Origin: Ruegeria faecimaris
GTDB lineage: Bacteria > Pseudomonadota > Alphaproteobacteria > Rhodobacterales > Rhodobacteraceae
Direction of reading: 5' to 3'
Length of the DNA stretch: 64,000 bases
NCBI RefSeq assembly: GCF_900182615.1
Contig: NZ_FXTE01000001.1
Span: 682,001-746,000 of the forward strand
The notes beneath the pieces are model-generated. The model worked only from the letters and a program-made list of their open reading frames with translations, had not been told where the DNA came from and ran no database searches. Each line of letters starts with the position of its first letter. The first letter of the stretch is position 1. Both the position numbers and the translations under genes were made by a program. Below are positions 52,797 through 62,457 of the stretch, piece after piece.

Positions 52797-52957
52797 GGAA
52801 CCCTCTTTCTTTCGTTGCTTAACAGGTCATGCTAGCGCGGGGGCGTCAAGGCCCCGGCCCCGCCACCCAGACGCCATCGCCGCAAATAGGTGAAGTTTTT
52901 GCACCAGATCCTCACGGTTTGGTTGGTCTTTGGCCGAGGCTGTGCTAGCGGGTGCGC

Positions 52958-53995
52958 ATGACTGATACGCTGACCATTCGCCGCCCCGATGACTGGCATC
53001 TGCATTTGCGCGATGGCGCCATGTTGCAGGCCGTTCTGCCCGAAACCGCACGCCATTTTGCCCGTGCGATCATAATGCCGAACCTCGTTCCGCCAGTTGT
53101 GCGCGGCGATCAGGCCGCCGCATATCGCGACCGCATTCTGGCCGCCCTGCCCGAAGGCATGCCGTTCGAGCCGCTGATGACCTTGTACCTGACCGAAGAC
53201 ACCGACGCCGAGGATGTCGCCGCAGCCCATGCAAGTGGGCTGATCAAGGCCGTAAAGCTGTATCCCGCAGGCGCAACCACCAATTCCGCCTCGGGCGTGC
53301 GTGATTTCGACAAGGTCCGCCCGGTGCTTGAGAGAATGGCTGAGATCGGTCTGCCGATGTGTGTCCATGGTGAAGTCACCGATGCCGAGGTCGACATTTT
53401 CGACCGCGAAGAGGTTTTCATCGATACGATACTTGATCCACTGCGCCAGGCGACTCCTGGTTTGCGGGTCGTGATGGAACACATCACGACGGCTCAGGGT
53501 GCGATTTATGCGCAATCCGGTGGAGATGATCTTGCTGCAACAATCACGGCCCATCACCTGATCATCAACCGCAATCACATCCTGGTGGGCGGGATCAAAC
53601 CGCATTACTACTGCCTGCCCGTGGCCAAGCGCGAGACCCATCGCCAGGCTTTGATGAGCGCCGCAACTTCTGGGATGTCTTGCTACTTCCTTGGCACCGA
53701 CAGCGCGCCGCACACAGACGCGAACAAGGAAATGGCCTGTGGTTGCGCGGGATGTTTCACCGCTACAAACACAATGTCCCTTGTGGCCGAGATGTTTGAC
53801 AAAGCCAGTGCGCTGGACAAGCTGGAAGGGTTCACATCATTGAACGGACCTGCGTTTTATGGCCTGCCGGTAAATAAAGAAACCATCACGCTTACCAAGG
53901 GCGACCCCGTTGAATATCCCGACAAGATCGAAACTGACGACGGCCCGGTAACAGTATTCGAACCCGGGTTCCCCTTGCACTGGCGCGTCGTCTAA
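52958..53995 (+). CDS. pyrC: Dihydroorotase (PyrC type)
   Basis: A 345-residue zinc amidohydrolase closing carbamoyl aspartate to dihydroorotate in pyrimidine synthesis. Metal and substrate residues: HLHLRD near residue 14, the lysine in [13 protein letters not shown] that becomes carboxylated, [12 protein letters not shown], and GTDSAPH. Length and the compact form match type II PyrC. The ATG at 52958 is chosen; a GTG at 52952 is possible. Its stop overlaps the convergent MmgE/PrpD gene by 4 bases. Confidence 0.95.
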   Translation: MTDTLTIRRPDDWHLHLRDGAMLQAVLPETARHFARAIIMPNLVPPVVRGDQAAAYRDRILAALPEGMPFEPLMTLYLTEDTDAEDVAAAHASGLIKAVKLYPAGATTNSASGVRDFDKVRPVLERMAEIGLPMCVHGEVTDAEVDIFDREEVFIDTILDPLRQATPGLRVVMEHITTAQGAIYAQSGGDDLAATITAHHLIINRNHILVGGIKPHYYCLPVAKRETHRQALMSAATSGMSCYFLGTDSAPHTDANKEMACGCAGCFTATNTMSLVAEMFDKASALDKLEGFTSLNGPAFYGLPVNKETITLTKGDPVEYPDKIETDDGPVTVFEPGFPLHWRVV

Positions 53996-55287
53996 CGCGC
54001 CAGCATTTTCGCCAGATCACGGGTGCGGCCACCGGTACGCAGCATCGACCAGATCGCGTCTGCGTCCTCGGCACCGATTAGCTTGGCCGCCTTGCTTCTG
54101 ACCCGGTCTTCCCGGTCGGCCAATGTCATAGGGCCAAGCAAATCGTGGCTGGCCTGTTTTCGTGCCCCATCGCGGCGCAGCAAAGACAGATCCGCTTGAG
54201 TTTCAGACAGCGTCTCATCGGCTTCGACTGAAATCCGGTCCCGCAGCGATTGCAGGCGCCTATCCGCACATACCTTATCCGAAAAACTGTCTGGCAAGGC
54301 TGTGTCATATCCCAGCGCTTGCATAGCAATAACCGTCCGGTAGGAAAACTTGGCCCCCAACCCGGTGGTCGGAGAGGTTTGATTACACACTGTCATCCAA
54401 CGTGGGTGGGTCTTGATCCTGATCTCGGCTACTTCGGGCTCTGCAATATCCAGGTCACGTGCGGCCTCTAATGCGGCGTGCAACCCATGACAGCAGGCAT
54501 GAAACTTATGGCTTACATCTTTGAACAGCCACGTCTCTCCAATTCCATCGAGAGCAGCGGCCTGTTCGAACTGACCAATATGGGTTGCACCAAAACCATA
54601 GGGCCCCTCAAGCGCATCCGAGTTGGGATCAAACCCCTTGGACACCAACAGCGCAGCCTCAACCCCTGCAGCGGCAGCTAGCCCGGCATTATAGGGCTTT
54701 CCCATCGTGCCGAAATGAGCTTTCAACCCTGCGGCGCGGGTGGCAGCCAGACCAAGAACCCGGCGCATCTTTTCCGTATCGAACCGCAGCACCCGGCCAG
54801 CGGCGACCGCCGCACCAAAGGCACCTGACGTCGCGGTCTGATGGAACCCGCCCTGGTAATGCGCACGCCCCAGCCAAAGCCCTACGCGGATCGAAACCTC
54901 CATCCCGACAAGAGCGGCCTCAAGGACATCGACAAGAATTCGGTCGTCCCAATCACAAAGGGCAAAGGCCGCAGGCATAACCGCGACCGAAGGGTGCCCG
55001 ATATGCGCAAAATGCGTGTCATCATAATCCAAAGCGTGGGAAATGGTTCCGTTAACCAAACCTGCTGCCCTGACGGGAGCCAGCCCCCCGCCAAACAGAT
55101 GGGCCTGCGGGTTGCCTCCTTCATCCAGAACCAGTGCGCGCACGGTCTGAGATACGGGTTCGCTAACACCGACGCGGCCAACAACCACCCAATCCAGCGC
55201 AGACAGAGAGGTTACGAGACGGGCCTCTGACGAGGTCGCAACAGGCCCCGAGGCAAAATCGGCCAATGCTGTGGTAAAATCAGTCAT
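53992..55287 (-). CDS. MmgE/PrpD-family protein
   Basis: A 431-residue protein of the 2-methylcitrate dehydratase-like family. Signatures: [17 protein letters not shown] near residue 80, the [13 protein letters not shown] segment, and [12 protein letters not shown] in the C-terminal half. Characterised relatives include PrpD (2-methylcitrate dehydratase), iminodisuccinate epimerase and aconitate-type isomerases, so specificity cannot be assigned. No methylcitrate-cycle genes are beside it. Confidence 0.85.
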   Translation of the reverse strand: MTDFTTALADFASGPVATSSEARLVTSLSALDWVVVGRVGVSEPVSQTVRALVLDEGGNPQAHLFGGGLAPVRAAGLVNGTISHALDYDDTHFAHIGHPSVAVMPAAFALCDWDDRILVDVLEAALVGMEVSIRVGLWLGRAHYQGGFHQTATSGAFGAAVAAGRVLRFDTEKMRRVLGLAATRAAGLKAHFGTMGKPYNAGLAAAAGVEAALLVSKGFDPNSDALEGPYGFGATHIGQFEQAAALDGIGETWLFKDVSHKFHACCHGLHAALEAARDLDIAEPEVAEIRIKTHPRWMTVCNQTSPTTGLGAKFSYRTVIAMQALGYDTALPDSFSDKVCADRRLQSLRDRISVEADETLSETQADLSLLRRDGARKQASHDLLGPMTLADREDRVRSKAAKLIGAEDADAIWSMLRTGGRTRDLAKMLAR

Positions 55288-55325
55288 GTGGCGCAGTCTA
55301 GCAAGCGCCGCTTTCGGGTAAAGAC

Positions 55326-55772
55326 TTAGCTGTACAATTCCTCTGCCCGGCCCTCGAACGCCCTCACGATCCTGTGCATCGCCTCATTGAAGACCACTCC
55401 GATGATACCCTGCAGAATGGCATTCTTGAATTCGAAATCAACATGGAACGAAACGTTGCACCCGCCTTCTGCTGCGTCCTCGAAATGCCAGTCCGACTTC
55501 ATGTATTTGAAGGGCCCATCCAGATATTCCGTGTCGATCCGGCGTTGTTCGGCAAACAGGGTAACCCGGCTGCCAAAGCGTTCGCGGAACACTTTGAACG
55601 AAATGATCAGGTCCGCTTCCATCACCTGTGCCTCTCCTGCTGCATATGAGCGTCGGATACGTGCAGCCGCACACCAGGGCAAAAACTCGGGATATTTTGC
55701 TACATCGGCAACCAGATCGTACATCTGTTGCGCAGTGTAAGGCAGGTGTCGCGTTTCCGAATGTATAGGCAT
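55326..55772 (-). CDS. Coenzyme-Q-binding COQ10/RatA family (SRPBCC) protein
   Basis: A 148-residue START/SRPBCC-fold protein. [23 protein letters not shown] at the N-terminus (in pieces [10 protein letters not shown] and [12 protein letters not shown]) is the family signature; the C-terminus [19 protein letters not shown] forms the long closing helix. The family comprises COQ10-like ubiquinone chaperones and the RatA ribosome-association toxin; in alphaproteobacteria the ubiquinone role is more likely. The start is ATG at 55772, 12 codons inside the longest open frame. Confidence 0.88.
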   Translation of the reverse strand: MPIHSETRHLPYTAQQMYDLVADVAKYPEFLPWCAAARIRRSYAAGEAQVMEADLIISFKVFRERFGSRVTLFAEQRRIDTEYLDGPFKYMKSDWHFEDAAEGGCNVSFHVDFEFKNAILQGIIGVVFNEAMHRIVRAFEGRAEELYS

Positions 55773-55844
55773 GGCGTCCGGTTTTTGCAGGTGACAATGG
55801 CGCGTCATGTCGTATGTTGCGCGCCAAAGATCAAGGGGGCAGCG

Positions 55845-56387
55845 ATGAGCCAGCGCGGATATGTGATTGATGAGATGATCTCGGCAAAGGCCATTGCCGC
55901 CAGGATCGAAGAACTCTGCCGCGAAATCACTGCCGAATTCGACGGGACCGACAAGCTGGTCGTTGTCGGCCTGCTGCGTGGCAGCTTTGTCTTCATCGCC
56001 GATCTGGTGCGCGAATTGGACTTGCCCATCGAAGTGGATTTCCTTGAGGCGTCATCCTACGGGGATGCGATGGAAAGCAGCCGGGAAGTCCGCATTCTAA
56101 AAGACCTGCGCGGCGCTATTGAGGGTCGCGACGTTCTTGTGGTCGAGGATATCGTCGACACCGGGCACACGCTGAACCATGTTACTCATCTGCTGCAAAG
56201 CCGCGATCCTGGAAAACTTCGCTCGATCGCACTACTGGACAAGCCCAGCCGGCGCGAGGTCGATTTCCGTTCGGACTGGATCGGGTTTGAAATTCCTGAT
56301 GAGTTTGTTGTGGGTTACGGGATCGACTACGCACAGCGCAATCGCAACTTGCCGTTTATTGGTAAGGTTCGTTTTATCGAAGACTGA
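55845..56387 (+). CDS. hpt: Hypoxanthine phosphoribosyltransferase
   Basis: A 180-residue purine-salvage enzyme forming IMP or GMP from the base and PRPP. Motifs: [20 protein letters not shown] (PPi loop), the PRPP-binding motif [14 protein letters not shown], and [10 protein letters not shown] with the purine-contact region. The ATG at 55845 with AGGGGGC upstream gives the typical N-terminus; the frame opens further upstream into the convergent-side region. It is divergent from the COQ10-like gene across 72 bases. Confidence 0.93.
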   Translation: MSQRGYVIDEMISAKAIAARIEELCREITAEFDGTDKLVVVGLLRGSFVFIADLVRELDLPIEVDFLEASSYGDAMESSREVRILKDLRGAIEGRDVLVVEDIVDTGHTLNHVTHLLQSRDPGKLRSIALLDKPSRREVDFRSDWIGFEIPDEFVVGYGIDYAQRNRNLPFIGKVRFIED

Positions 56388-56516
56388 GAAGGATAAAAAA
56401 ACCCAGATTCCAATAGTCAAAGTTGCTGCGCACATTTGCATTCACTTAATTGAATACCATTGGACAACGCCCTCAACAACAGATTACCCTCCGATCATCT
56501 TGGGAGGATTCTGCTT

Positions 56517-56876
56517 ATGAAAGTAATGTCTATTGGGCTTCTGGCGACTTGCGCAGTCGCCGCAACGGTTGGTCTTGCGGACGCAAAAGACAACAAGGGC
56601 AAAGGGAAAAGTTCAGACAAGTCGAAAATCGAAAAGTCGATAAAGACCAATAATGGCGTTGGTGTACCGCCCGGACAGATCAAGCGTTATACGCGAGGTC
56701 AGAAACTCCCTAACGATCTGAATTTTGACTATCTTGATGACCTGGACGGCTGGAAGTTGAAGCCCCTACCCGCCGGTCAGCGATATATCCGCGTGGATGA
56801 CGAAATCCTGTCGATATCTGATGACACTAAGACAGTCATTGATGCCGTTGGAATAGTGAGCGATCTCGTAAACTGA
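56517..56876 (+). CDS. Small exported RcnB-like protein (paralogue of the protein at 8187)
   Basis: A 119-residue protein with a signal peptide (cleavage near ADA-KD), then a Lys/Gly/Ser-rich segment (KDNKGKGKSSDKSK), one VPPGQIKRY unit, and a C-terminal RcnB-like domain (YLDDLDGW, RYIRVDDEILS, VIDAVGIVSDLVN). It has the same order of parts as the protein at 8187-8585 but only one PPG unit and no cysteine pair in that unit. Start: ATG at 56517 with GGAGG 9 bases upstream; an earlier in-frame TTG is not needed. Function unknown; metal homeostasis is suggested only by family resemblance. Confidence 0.75.
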   Translation: MKVMSIGLLATCAVAATVGLADAKDNKGKGKSSDKSKIEKSIKTNNGVGVPPGQIKRYTRGQKLPNDLNFDYLDDLDGWKLKPLPAGQRYIRVDDEILSISDDTKTVIDAVGIVSDLVN

Positions 56877-56880
56877 AGTT

Positions 56881-58023
56881 TCAGCCATTAAGTGATCGAA
56901 TTGCGGCAACAAATACGTCTACTCCTACCGGGATAAGTGCGTCTGGGAAATCATAGTCAGGGTTATGCAATTGCGGATGATCCTGCCCCGACCCCAGCCA
57001 GAACATGGCCGTTTTCGCGCCTTTCCCAAATTGCCCGAAATCTTCTGAGAACTTTTGCGGCGCCTTTGTTGAATGGCACGGTACTCCACGCTCGGCGCAG
57101 GCCGTTGCGATGATGCTCACCGCGTCGCTGTGATTGACGCAGGCCTCGAAGACATCGTCATAGGTGATCTCAACCTCCAGACTGTCGGCGGATGCGGCGC
57201 GGCGCGCCAGTGCCTCGGCCTCGGTCATCAGCTTCTGCATCCGGGCATCTGAAACGGTGCGCAAGGTCACCCAGATCTCGGCCTTTCCCGGAGCGACGCC
57301 GAAAGTCGGCTCTCCCAAACGGGCATGCGTCACAGTTGTCAGCGCAAAATCGGCATCCAACGCGCCGCCTGCGCCTAAACTCGCCAGCTTCGAAACCAGT
57401 TCGGACATCGCCTCAGCCGGGGAAATCCCATCCTGAGGCGCAGCCGCATGGGACGTCTTGCCGGTCAGGATGATTTTCATCCCGCGCGAGGCGCAGTTAG
57501 CCGAACTCTGACACAACTCAACAGCGCCAAGTTCCAACCTCGGCAGGTTGTGCAGAGAGAACACGTAGTCCGGCGCGATCTTCGCGAATTGAGGGTCCGC
57601 GCGAAAGGCGATGGCGCCCTGCCCGGTTTCTTCAGCCGGTTGAAAGATCAAAACCACCCGACCCTTTTGGGGTCGGTGACGCGCCAGGTCTTCCGCAACG
57701 CCAAGCACCATCGCCATGTGCCCATCATGGCCACACAGATGCCCTTTGCCCGGAACCTTCGACACATATAGGTGCGTACCAAGTTCTTGAATCGGCAGCC
57801 CATCCAATTCGCACCGGATACCAACGGTTGGCCCAGCCTGCCCACTGTCAAAAACCGCGGCAACGCCATGCCCTCCCAGTCCGGTAAGCACATGGTCCGC
57901 ACCGAACCCCCGCAAAAGATCTGTTATGCGGGCAGCGGTCTCACGCTCGTGCCCGGATAGTTCGGGATATTGATGCAGGTCGTGGCGCAGGCGTGTCAGC
58001 CGCGCATGCGCTTCGGGTGTCAC
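56881..58023 (-). CDS. M20-family amidohydrolase (hippurate-hydrolase-like)
   Basis: A 380-residue metal-dependent aminoacylase/carboxypeptidase. Metal ligands are in [12 protein letters not shown] (C/H/D/H) and [11 protein letters not shown]; the lid domain ligand is in [11 protein letters not shown]. The family removes acyl groups from N-acyl amino acids, indole-3-acetyl amino acids or hippurate; the substrate here is unknown. It overlaps the end of lipA by 4 bases, so it is expressed with it although the functions appear unrelated. It is convergent with the RcnB-like gene, 4 bases apart. Confidence 0.9.
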   Translation of the reverse strand: MTPEAHARLTRLRHDLHQYPELSGHERETAARITDLLRGFGADHVLTGLGGHGVAAVFDSGQAGPTVGIRCELDGLPIQELGTHLYVSKVPGKGHLCGHDGHMAMVLGVAEDLARHRPQKGRVVLIFQPAEETGQGAIAFRADPQFAKIAPDYVFSLHNLPRLELGAVELCQSSANCASRGMKIILTGKTSHAAAPQDGISPAEAMSELVSKLASLGAGGALDADFALTTVTHARLGEPTFGVAPGKAEIWVTLRTVSDARMQKLMTEAEALARRAASADSLEVEITYDDVFEACVNHSDAVSIIATACAERGVPCHSTKAPQKFSEDFGQFGKGAKTAMFWLGSGQDHPQLHNPDYDFPDALIPVGVDVFVAAIRSLNG

Positions 58024-59015
58024 CCCTGTTCCAGCTTTTTCCGGCGTGCCTCACGCAGCCGGGCAAAATCGTCTCCGGCGTGATAAGACGACCGGGTCAA
58101 AGGTGTGGCCGATACCATCAGGAACCCTTTGCCATAAGCTGCCTTTTCATAGGATGCGAATTCTTCCGGCGTTACGAACCGATCGACTCCGTGGTGTTTG
58201 GGCGTGGGCTGCAGATACTGACCGATGGTCAGGAAATCAATTTCAGCGGCGCGCATATCATCCATGACCTGCCGGACCTGCTGACCATCCTCACCCAAAC
58301 CAACCATGATCCCGGATTTGGTAAAGACCGACGGGTCCAGCTCTTTCACGCGCTGCAATAGACGCAAAGAGTGGAAATACCGCGCGCCCGGTCGCACTTC
58401 GGGATAGAGGCCAGGCACCGTTTCAAGATTATGGTTAAAGACGTCTGGCTTTGCCTCAACGACAACTTCTAGAACGGACGGATCGCATTTCAGAAAGTCG
58501 GGCGTCAGAATTTCGATCGTCGTACCCGGAGACCGGTGACGCACGGCGCGAATGGTCTGCGCAAAATGCTCTGCCCCGCCATCTGCAAGGTCATCGCGGT
58601 CGACAGATGTGATGACCACATGGTTCAACCCCAGCTTTTCAACCGCATGGGCAACGCGACCCGGCTCAAACGCATCCAGCGAATCCGGGCGACCGGTGGC
58701 GATGTTGCAAAAGGTACAGCCGCGGGTACAAATCTCGCCCATGATCATCATGGTCGCGTGGCCCTGGCTCCAACATTCACCGACATTGGGGCATCCGGCT
58801 TCTTCACAGACCGTAACCAGATTGTTGTCACGCATGATCTTGCGCGTGTCGGCATAACCCTGACCACCGGGCGCTTTGACGCGAATCCAACTGGGCTTTT
58901 TCGGCTGCGAATTGTCGGGCCGATGAGCCTTTTCTGGGTGTCTTTGTTCGGGAATGTTCAGATCGCGCACGGCCTGTCTTTCTGACTTTGGGTCAATTCG
59001 GTTTACCCATAACAT
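58020..59015 (-). CDS. lipA: Lipoyl synthase
   Basis: A radical-SAM enzyme of 331 residues that inserts two sulfurs into octanoyl groups of carrier domains. Both [4Fe-4S] sites are present: the auxiliary cluster cysteines in [12 protein letters not shown] and the radical-SAM C-x3-C-x2-C in CTRGCTFCN. Start choice is open: ATG at 59015 has AGAGG 7 bases upstream, whereas an in-frame GTG at 58970 ([11 protein letters not shown]) would give the 316-residue N-terminus usual in relatives. The M20 hydrolase gene overlaps its stop by 4 bases. Confidence 0.95.
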   Translation of the reverse strand: MLWVNRIDPKSERQAVRDLNIPEQRHPEKAHRPDNSQPKKPSWIRVKAPGGQGYADTRKIMRDNNLVTVCEEAGCPNVGECWSQGHATMMIMGEICTRGCTFCNIATGRPDSLDAFEPGRVAHAVEKLGLNHVVITSVDRDDLADGGAEHFAQTIRAVRHRSPGTTIEILTPDFLKCDPSVLEVVVEAKPDVFNHNLETVPGLYPEVRPGARYFHSLRLLQRVKELDPSVFTKSGIMVGLGEDGQQVRQVMDDMRAAEIDFLTIGQYLQPTPKHHGVDRFVTPEEFASYEKAAYGKGFLMVSATPLTRSSYHAGDDFARLREARRKKLEQG

Positions 59016-59042
59016 AAACTGACCTCTGCTATTACACCACCC

Positions 59043-59061
59043 ATGCATAGCCGCTATGCAT
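59043..59061. repeat. Perfect inverted repeat between lipA and the peroxiredoxin gene
   Basis: ATGCATAG-CCG-CTATGCAT: 8-base arms and a 3-base centre, 28 bases upstream of the lipA start. Such a site could bind a dimeric regulator. It lacks the 7-base spacing of the classical OxyR pattern. Two weaker repeats lie nearby: AATAAT ... ATTATT (59100-59116) and ATCCGC ... GCGGAT (59164-59182). Confidence 0.5.
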
Positions 59062-59235
59062 CAGGGTGAAAGACTTTGACGTCTCAGGGCCAAAATTCTA
59101 AATAATTTCCTATTATTAACTGCAACTTACGCGTTGTCAGGTAAATTCTGACGCACCTGGAGCATCCGCCATTGAAGCGGATTTGGAATCCTTTTAAGTC
59201 CACGAAAACCGTACGTGATTCACAGGAGTTCGATC

Positions 59236-59784
59236 ATGAAGTCTGGCACCAAACTGCCCGAAGTGACCTTTCACACCCGCGTCCGAGACGCTTCTGTCGA
59301 AGGACCAAACCCCTTCCGTTGGGAAGACAAGACCACGGCGGACTATTTCGCAGGAAAGCGCGTGATTCTGTTCTCACTGCCTGGCGCATTCACCCCGACA
59401 TGTTCGACCTATCAGTTGCCCGGATTTGAAAACGGCCACGCAGATTTCAAAGCCGCAGGTGTGGACGAGATCTATTGCATGTCCGTGAATGACAGCTTTG
59501 TCATGAACAAATGGGCACAGGATCAAGGCCTGAAAAACGTCAAGGTCATCCCTGATGGCTCAGGCGAATTCACACGTAAAATGGGCATGTTGGTCGACAA
59601 AGATAATCTAGGCTTTGGCATGCGGTCCTGGCGCTATGCGGCCATCATCAATGACGGCATCGTAGAAGCCTGGTTTGAAGAGCCCGGACTGATGGATAAC
59701 TGCCCCGAGGACCCCTATGGCTTTTCGTCACCGGAAAACCTGATGAAACATCTAAACGAAGTCAAAGAGCCGGAACTGGCCTGA
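59236..59784 (+). CDS. Peroxiredoxin (Prx5-like)
   Basis: A 182-residue thiol peroxidase. The peroxidatic cysteine is C56 in PGAFTPTCSTYQLPGF; the Prx5-type surroundings (SLPGAFTPTCS, VNDSFVMNKWAQD, LGFGMRSWRYA) are clear. A further cysteine in MDNCPEDPYGF could be resolving. Glutathione or thioredoxin would reduce it. The ATG has AGGAG 7 bases upstream. It is convergent with oxyR, which supports a role in peroxide defence, and a terminator sits between them. Confidence 0.92.
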   Translation: MKSGTKLPEVTFHTRVRDASVEGPNPFRWEDKTTADYFAGKRVILFSLPGAFTPTCSTYQLPGFENGHADFKAAGVDEIYCMSVNDSFVMNKWAQDQGLKNVKVIPDGSGEFTRKMGMLVDKDNLGFGMRSWRYAAIINDGIVEAWFEEPGLMDNCPEDPYGFSSPENLMKHLNEVKEPELA

Positions 59785-59800
59785 GTTCGTCCTCAACAGA

Positions 59801-59826
59801 AAAGTCCGCTTCAGGCGGGCTTTTTT
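59801..59826 (+). terminator. Rho-independent terminator of the peroxiredoxin gene
   Basis: AAGTCCGC pairs with GCGGGCTT (one G-U) over a 5-base loop, followed by TTTTTT. It is 17 bases after the stop. Confidence 0.85.
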
Positions 59827-59830
59827 GTGA

Positions 59831-60751
59831 CTAGCGCGTTTGCGTGACAATGCTCTCGCCGACGGTGCGAATGGTATCCGCCAGGCTTTCGAACCAATCT
59901 TCCTGCGAGGTAGAAGATCGACGAACTAGCCCCACTGTCCTTGCCGGCTGCGGCGAGGCAAATCGCATCAGCTCAAGACCCGGTACCGCGTCGGATTCGG
60001 AACGGGCGGCAAGCTCTGGCATGAGCGTCAATCCAAACCCTTCGGCAACCAAACGGGATAATGTCGCCAAAGACGAGGCACCCATGTTAATCAGACCGCT
60101 GCTGCGGTCCTGACCACAAACCTCCAGGGCCTGATCCGTCAGGCAGTGCCCATCATCCAGTAGCATAAGCTGTGCATTTTGAAGGTCCAAAGGGCGCAAA
60201 CGCTCTGTATCGCTGGAAAAATTGCGCAACCGTGCCGAACTTCCGGCCAATAAGAACCGATCCTCGAACAAGGGAAATTCGAACAATTCGCTTCCCCCGG
60301 AGGGCAGCGCGACCACACCTGCGTCGATCTCACCAGCGCGCAGCATCGTCAACAGGCGCTCTGTCCGCGCTTCGCGTATCTGCACTCTCAAAGAAACATC
60401 GGCCGCCCTTAACCCCGCCAGAACACCTGGCAGAACATAGGGCGCAATCGTCGGGATTATTCCGATCGACAAAGACCGATGCCCGCTTGAGTGATCCTTG
60501 GCAAATTGGTCGAGCCTGTCCGAGGCACCAAGTATCTGACGCGCATATTCGAGCACATCCCGCCCCAAAGGGGTAAGCAATATGTCACGGGCCTTACGCT
60601 CGAACAGGGCACCACCGAGGGTTTCTTCTAACGCCTTGATCTGAACCGATAATGCCGGTTGCGAAACGTTACACATCTGTGCCGCCCGCCCAAAGTTGCG
60701 CTGTTGCGCAACAGCGTTAAAGTATAGGAGCTGTCGAAGGGTAAAGTTCAT
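59831..60751 (-). CDS. oxyR: OxyR-type LysR-family peroxide regulator
   Basis: A 306-residue LysR regulator with an N-terminal helix-turn-helix (GRAAQMCNVSQPALSVQIKA) and an effector domain. The redox cysteines C203 and C212 stand in GHCLTDQALEVCG, with the same 9-residue spacing as the peroxide-sensing pair of E. coli OxyR (C199/C208). It is convergent with the peroxiredoxin gene instead of divergent from a catalase gene, and no katG or katE lies in the window. Confidence 0.92.
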   Translation of the reverse strand: MNFTLRQLLYFNAVAQQRNFGRAAQMCNVSQPALSVQIKALEETLGGALFERKARDILLTPLGRDVLEYARQILGASDRLDQFAKDHSSGHRSLSIGIIPTIAPYVLPGVLAGLRAADVSLRVQIREARTERLLTMLRAGEIDAGVVALPSGGSELFEFPLFEDRFLLAGSSARLRNFSSDTERLRPLDLQNAQLMLLDDGHCLTDQALEVCGQDRSSGLINMGASSLATLSRLVAEGFGLTLMPELAARSESDAVPGLELMRFASPQPARTVGLVRRSSTSQEDWFESLADTIRTVGESIVTQTR

Positions 60752-60803
60752 AACCCCTAGCTATCACTCCACCCTGAAACCGCAACCAAAACCGATCAAA
60801 GCG

Positions 60804-61907
60804 TTATCCGATCATACGGCTGCGCTCTTCCTGATCCTGGTAATGACGTTTCAGGCGCTGTAATGCGATACGCAAAACGATTTTGCCGGACCGCGCTGAC
60901 CACCCCATTCGCTTTTCCGCCAATTCCAACCCTTCCAGATAGCAACAGCAGCGCAAAGCCACGTCGCTCAGCCCCGGTCCAAGGTCAGACAATGCACGCT
61001 CTACGCGGTCGCGCGCTTCTGAAGAACCCCGGTTGCCAGTGTCGCCGCTTCCAAAACTTCCGCGCCCACCGGCAGTCAGGAAATGGTCCCAGTTCTGTGC
61101 AACCTGAGGTCCGATCTGAGCCAGTTCAAAATCCTCGCGCAGGCGCTCTCCTGCCCCGACAAGTGCTTCATCTAAAAACGGCTTTCCATCCCGATCCCGA
61201 CGCCTTGCCAGGGCGATCAGCGGGCTTTCTGCGGCGCTATAGCGCATTCTTCTGGGACGTTCTGGATGGGCGCGGTTTGTCGTCGCGTGAGAGGGCGCCC
61301 CATGAAACGAAGAAGGCGCTTCTGCCATTCCATGTTCGTTGCGAGACCTTGCCTGGTTCTCGAAATCGGCCATTAACTGGCTCAGTGCCGTGCGGCCCGC
61401 GCTGGTAATCCGGTAGCGCGATATCCGGCCTGGGTTGTCGCAGGAAATCCAATCCTTCAACGCCAATGCCTGTGCGATCCTGGAATCAACCACTGCAGTT
61501 CTGGTCGCAGCGGCTTCGCCGGTATCGCGCACCACCACTGCTTTGTTCATTTCTTCAGCGACAGCCAGGACCGAACCGGTCTCACACAGTCTGCGCAGTA
61601 CCCTTAGGGCCTCGTGGTTGAATTCTTCTTTTTCGACGTGTGAATTATGACTGAACGCTGAAACCGTGCGATCAGAAGCATCATTGACCGAAAAATGTTC
61701 TTCGGCCAACGACTGCAAAGCCGCATCCACCAATGGATCGTCACGACGCATCTCAATTCGGCGGATTTGTCTAAGAATGGTCGAAGCATGGCACCCCGCA
61801 GATCGCGCAATATCGCGGATCGACTGGCCGGTTTCTGTGTGGGCCAGGTATCGCTGTGCCCCCTCAGGTACCCAAGCCGGAATGGTGAAAGCCATGTTGT
61901 TTTCCAT
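60804..61907 (-). CDS. DUF6456 DNA-binding-like protein
   Basis: A 367-residue protein seen mainly in Rhodobacterales. An N-terminal helix-turn-helix (QSIRDIARSAGCHASTILRQ, about residues 28-47) is followed by a winged-helix-like region (SRIAQALALKDWISC ... RYRITSAGRTAL, about residues 140-175), a variable basic linker, and a C-terminal DUF6456 domain (SPLIALARRRD ... GPQVAQNWDHF ... VALRCCCYLEGLE). Probably a transcription regulator, target unknown. It is 238 bases from the divergent DUF6477 gene. Confidence 0.8.
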   Translation of the reverse strand: MENNMAFTIPAWVPEGAQRYLAHTETGQSIRDIARSAGCHASTILRQIRRIEMRRDDPLVDAALQSLAEEHFSVNDASDRTVSAFSHNSHVEKEEFNHEALRVLRRLCETGSVLAVAEEMNKAVVVRDTGEAAATRTAVVDSRIAQALALKDWISCDNPGRISRYRITSAGRTALSQLMADFENQARSRNEHGMAEAPSSFHGAPSHATTNRAHPERPRRMRYSAAESPLIALARRRDRDGKPFLDEALVGAGERLREDFELAQIGPQVAQNWDHFLTAGGRGSFGSGDTGNRGSSEARDRVERALSDLGPGLSDVALRCCCYLEGLELAEKRMGWSARSGKIVLRIALQRLKRHYQDQEERSRMIG

Positions 61908-62145
61908 AGTTCTGTGCCCTCATCGACGAAACAATCTGTTCTCTATCGCCCCCGGTGACTTTGTTAACCAATTCTAACTAGAGTCGCTTTCGTTACTCGT
62001 TCGTTAACTGCCGGAGGTGATGACCAGATTTCATTCAAATTCATAAACACTCATGAAGCGAGAGTTCGGGGAGAACCCGATTAAGGCAACACCCGCTTAG
62101 GTTGTGTAACAAATTGGGCAACATTAATCCGACAAGTGGAGCCCA

Positions 62146-62457
62146 ATGATGCAGGACCTGATGACCATGATTTCCGCCCTCCGCCGCCCCCGCCTATTGG
62201 CGCGGGCAGCCAAACACGGCGCACAGGACTATGATCGGGACCGCCACCTGCAACGCATACTTGGGTACGGATCGCTACCTGGGTCGGGTGCGGCGCTGAT
62301 GCGTTTGATGGATATTGAACGAGAGGTTAACGCGCAGAGACTGGCAGAAGATGCAGGCTATTCGCTGGTCCGTCATTTGGACCTTCTGATCGCGCTATTG
62401 GGTGAGGCGCAGCTGTACAAAGCCAGCCGCGCCTCACAGTTTTCAGTTATCAGCTGA
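62146..62457 (+). CDS. DUF6477 protein
   Basis: A 103-residue, largely helical, basic-to-neutral protein (MISALRRPRLLARAAKHGAQ, then RILGYGSLPGSGAALMRLMD and a helical C-terminus) resembling DUF6477, a small family of Rhodobacterales. Function unknown. The upstream TGGAGC gives a moderate site for the ATG at 62146; an adjacent ATG follows. It is divergent from the DUF6456 gene, and its last 8 bases overlap the end of the convergent mttB-like gene. Confidence 0.75.
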   Translation: MMQDLMTMISALRRPRLLARAAKHGAQDYDRDRHLQRILGYGSLPGSGAALMRLMDIEREVNAQRLAEDAGYSLVRHLDLLIALLGEAQLYKASRASQFSVIS

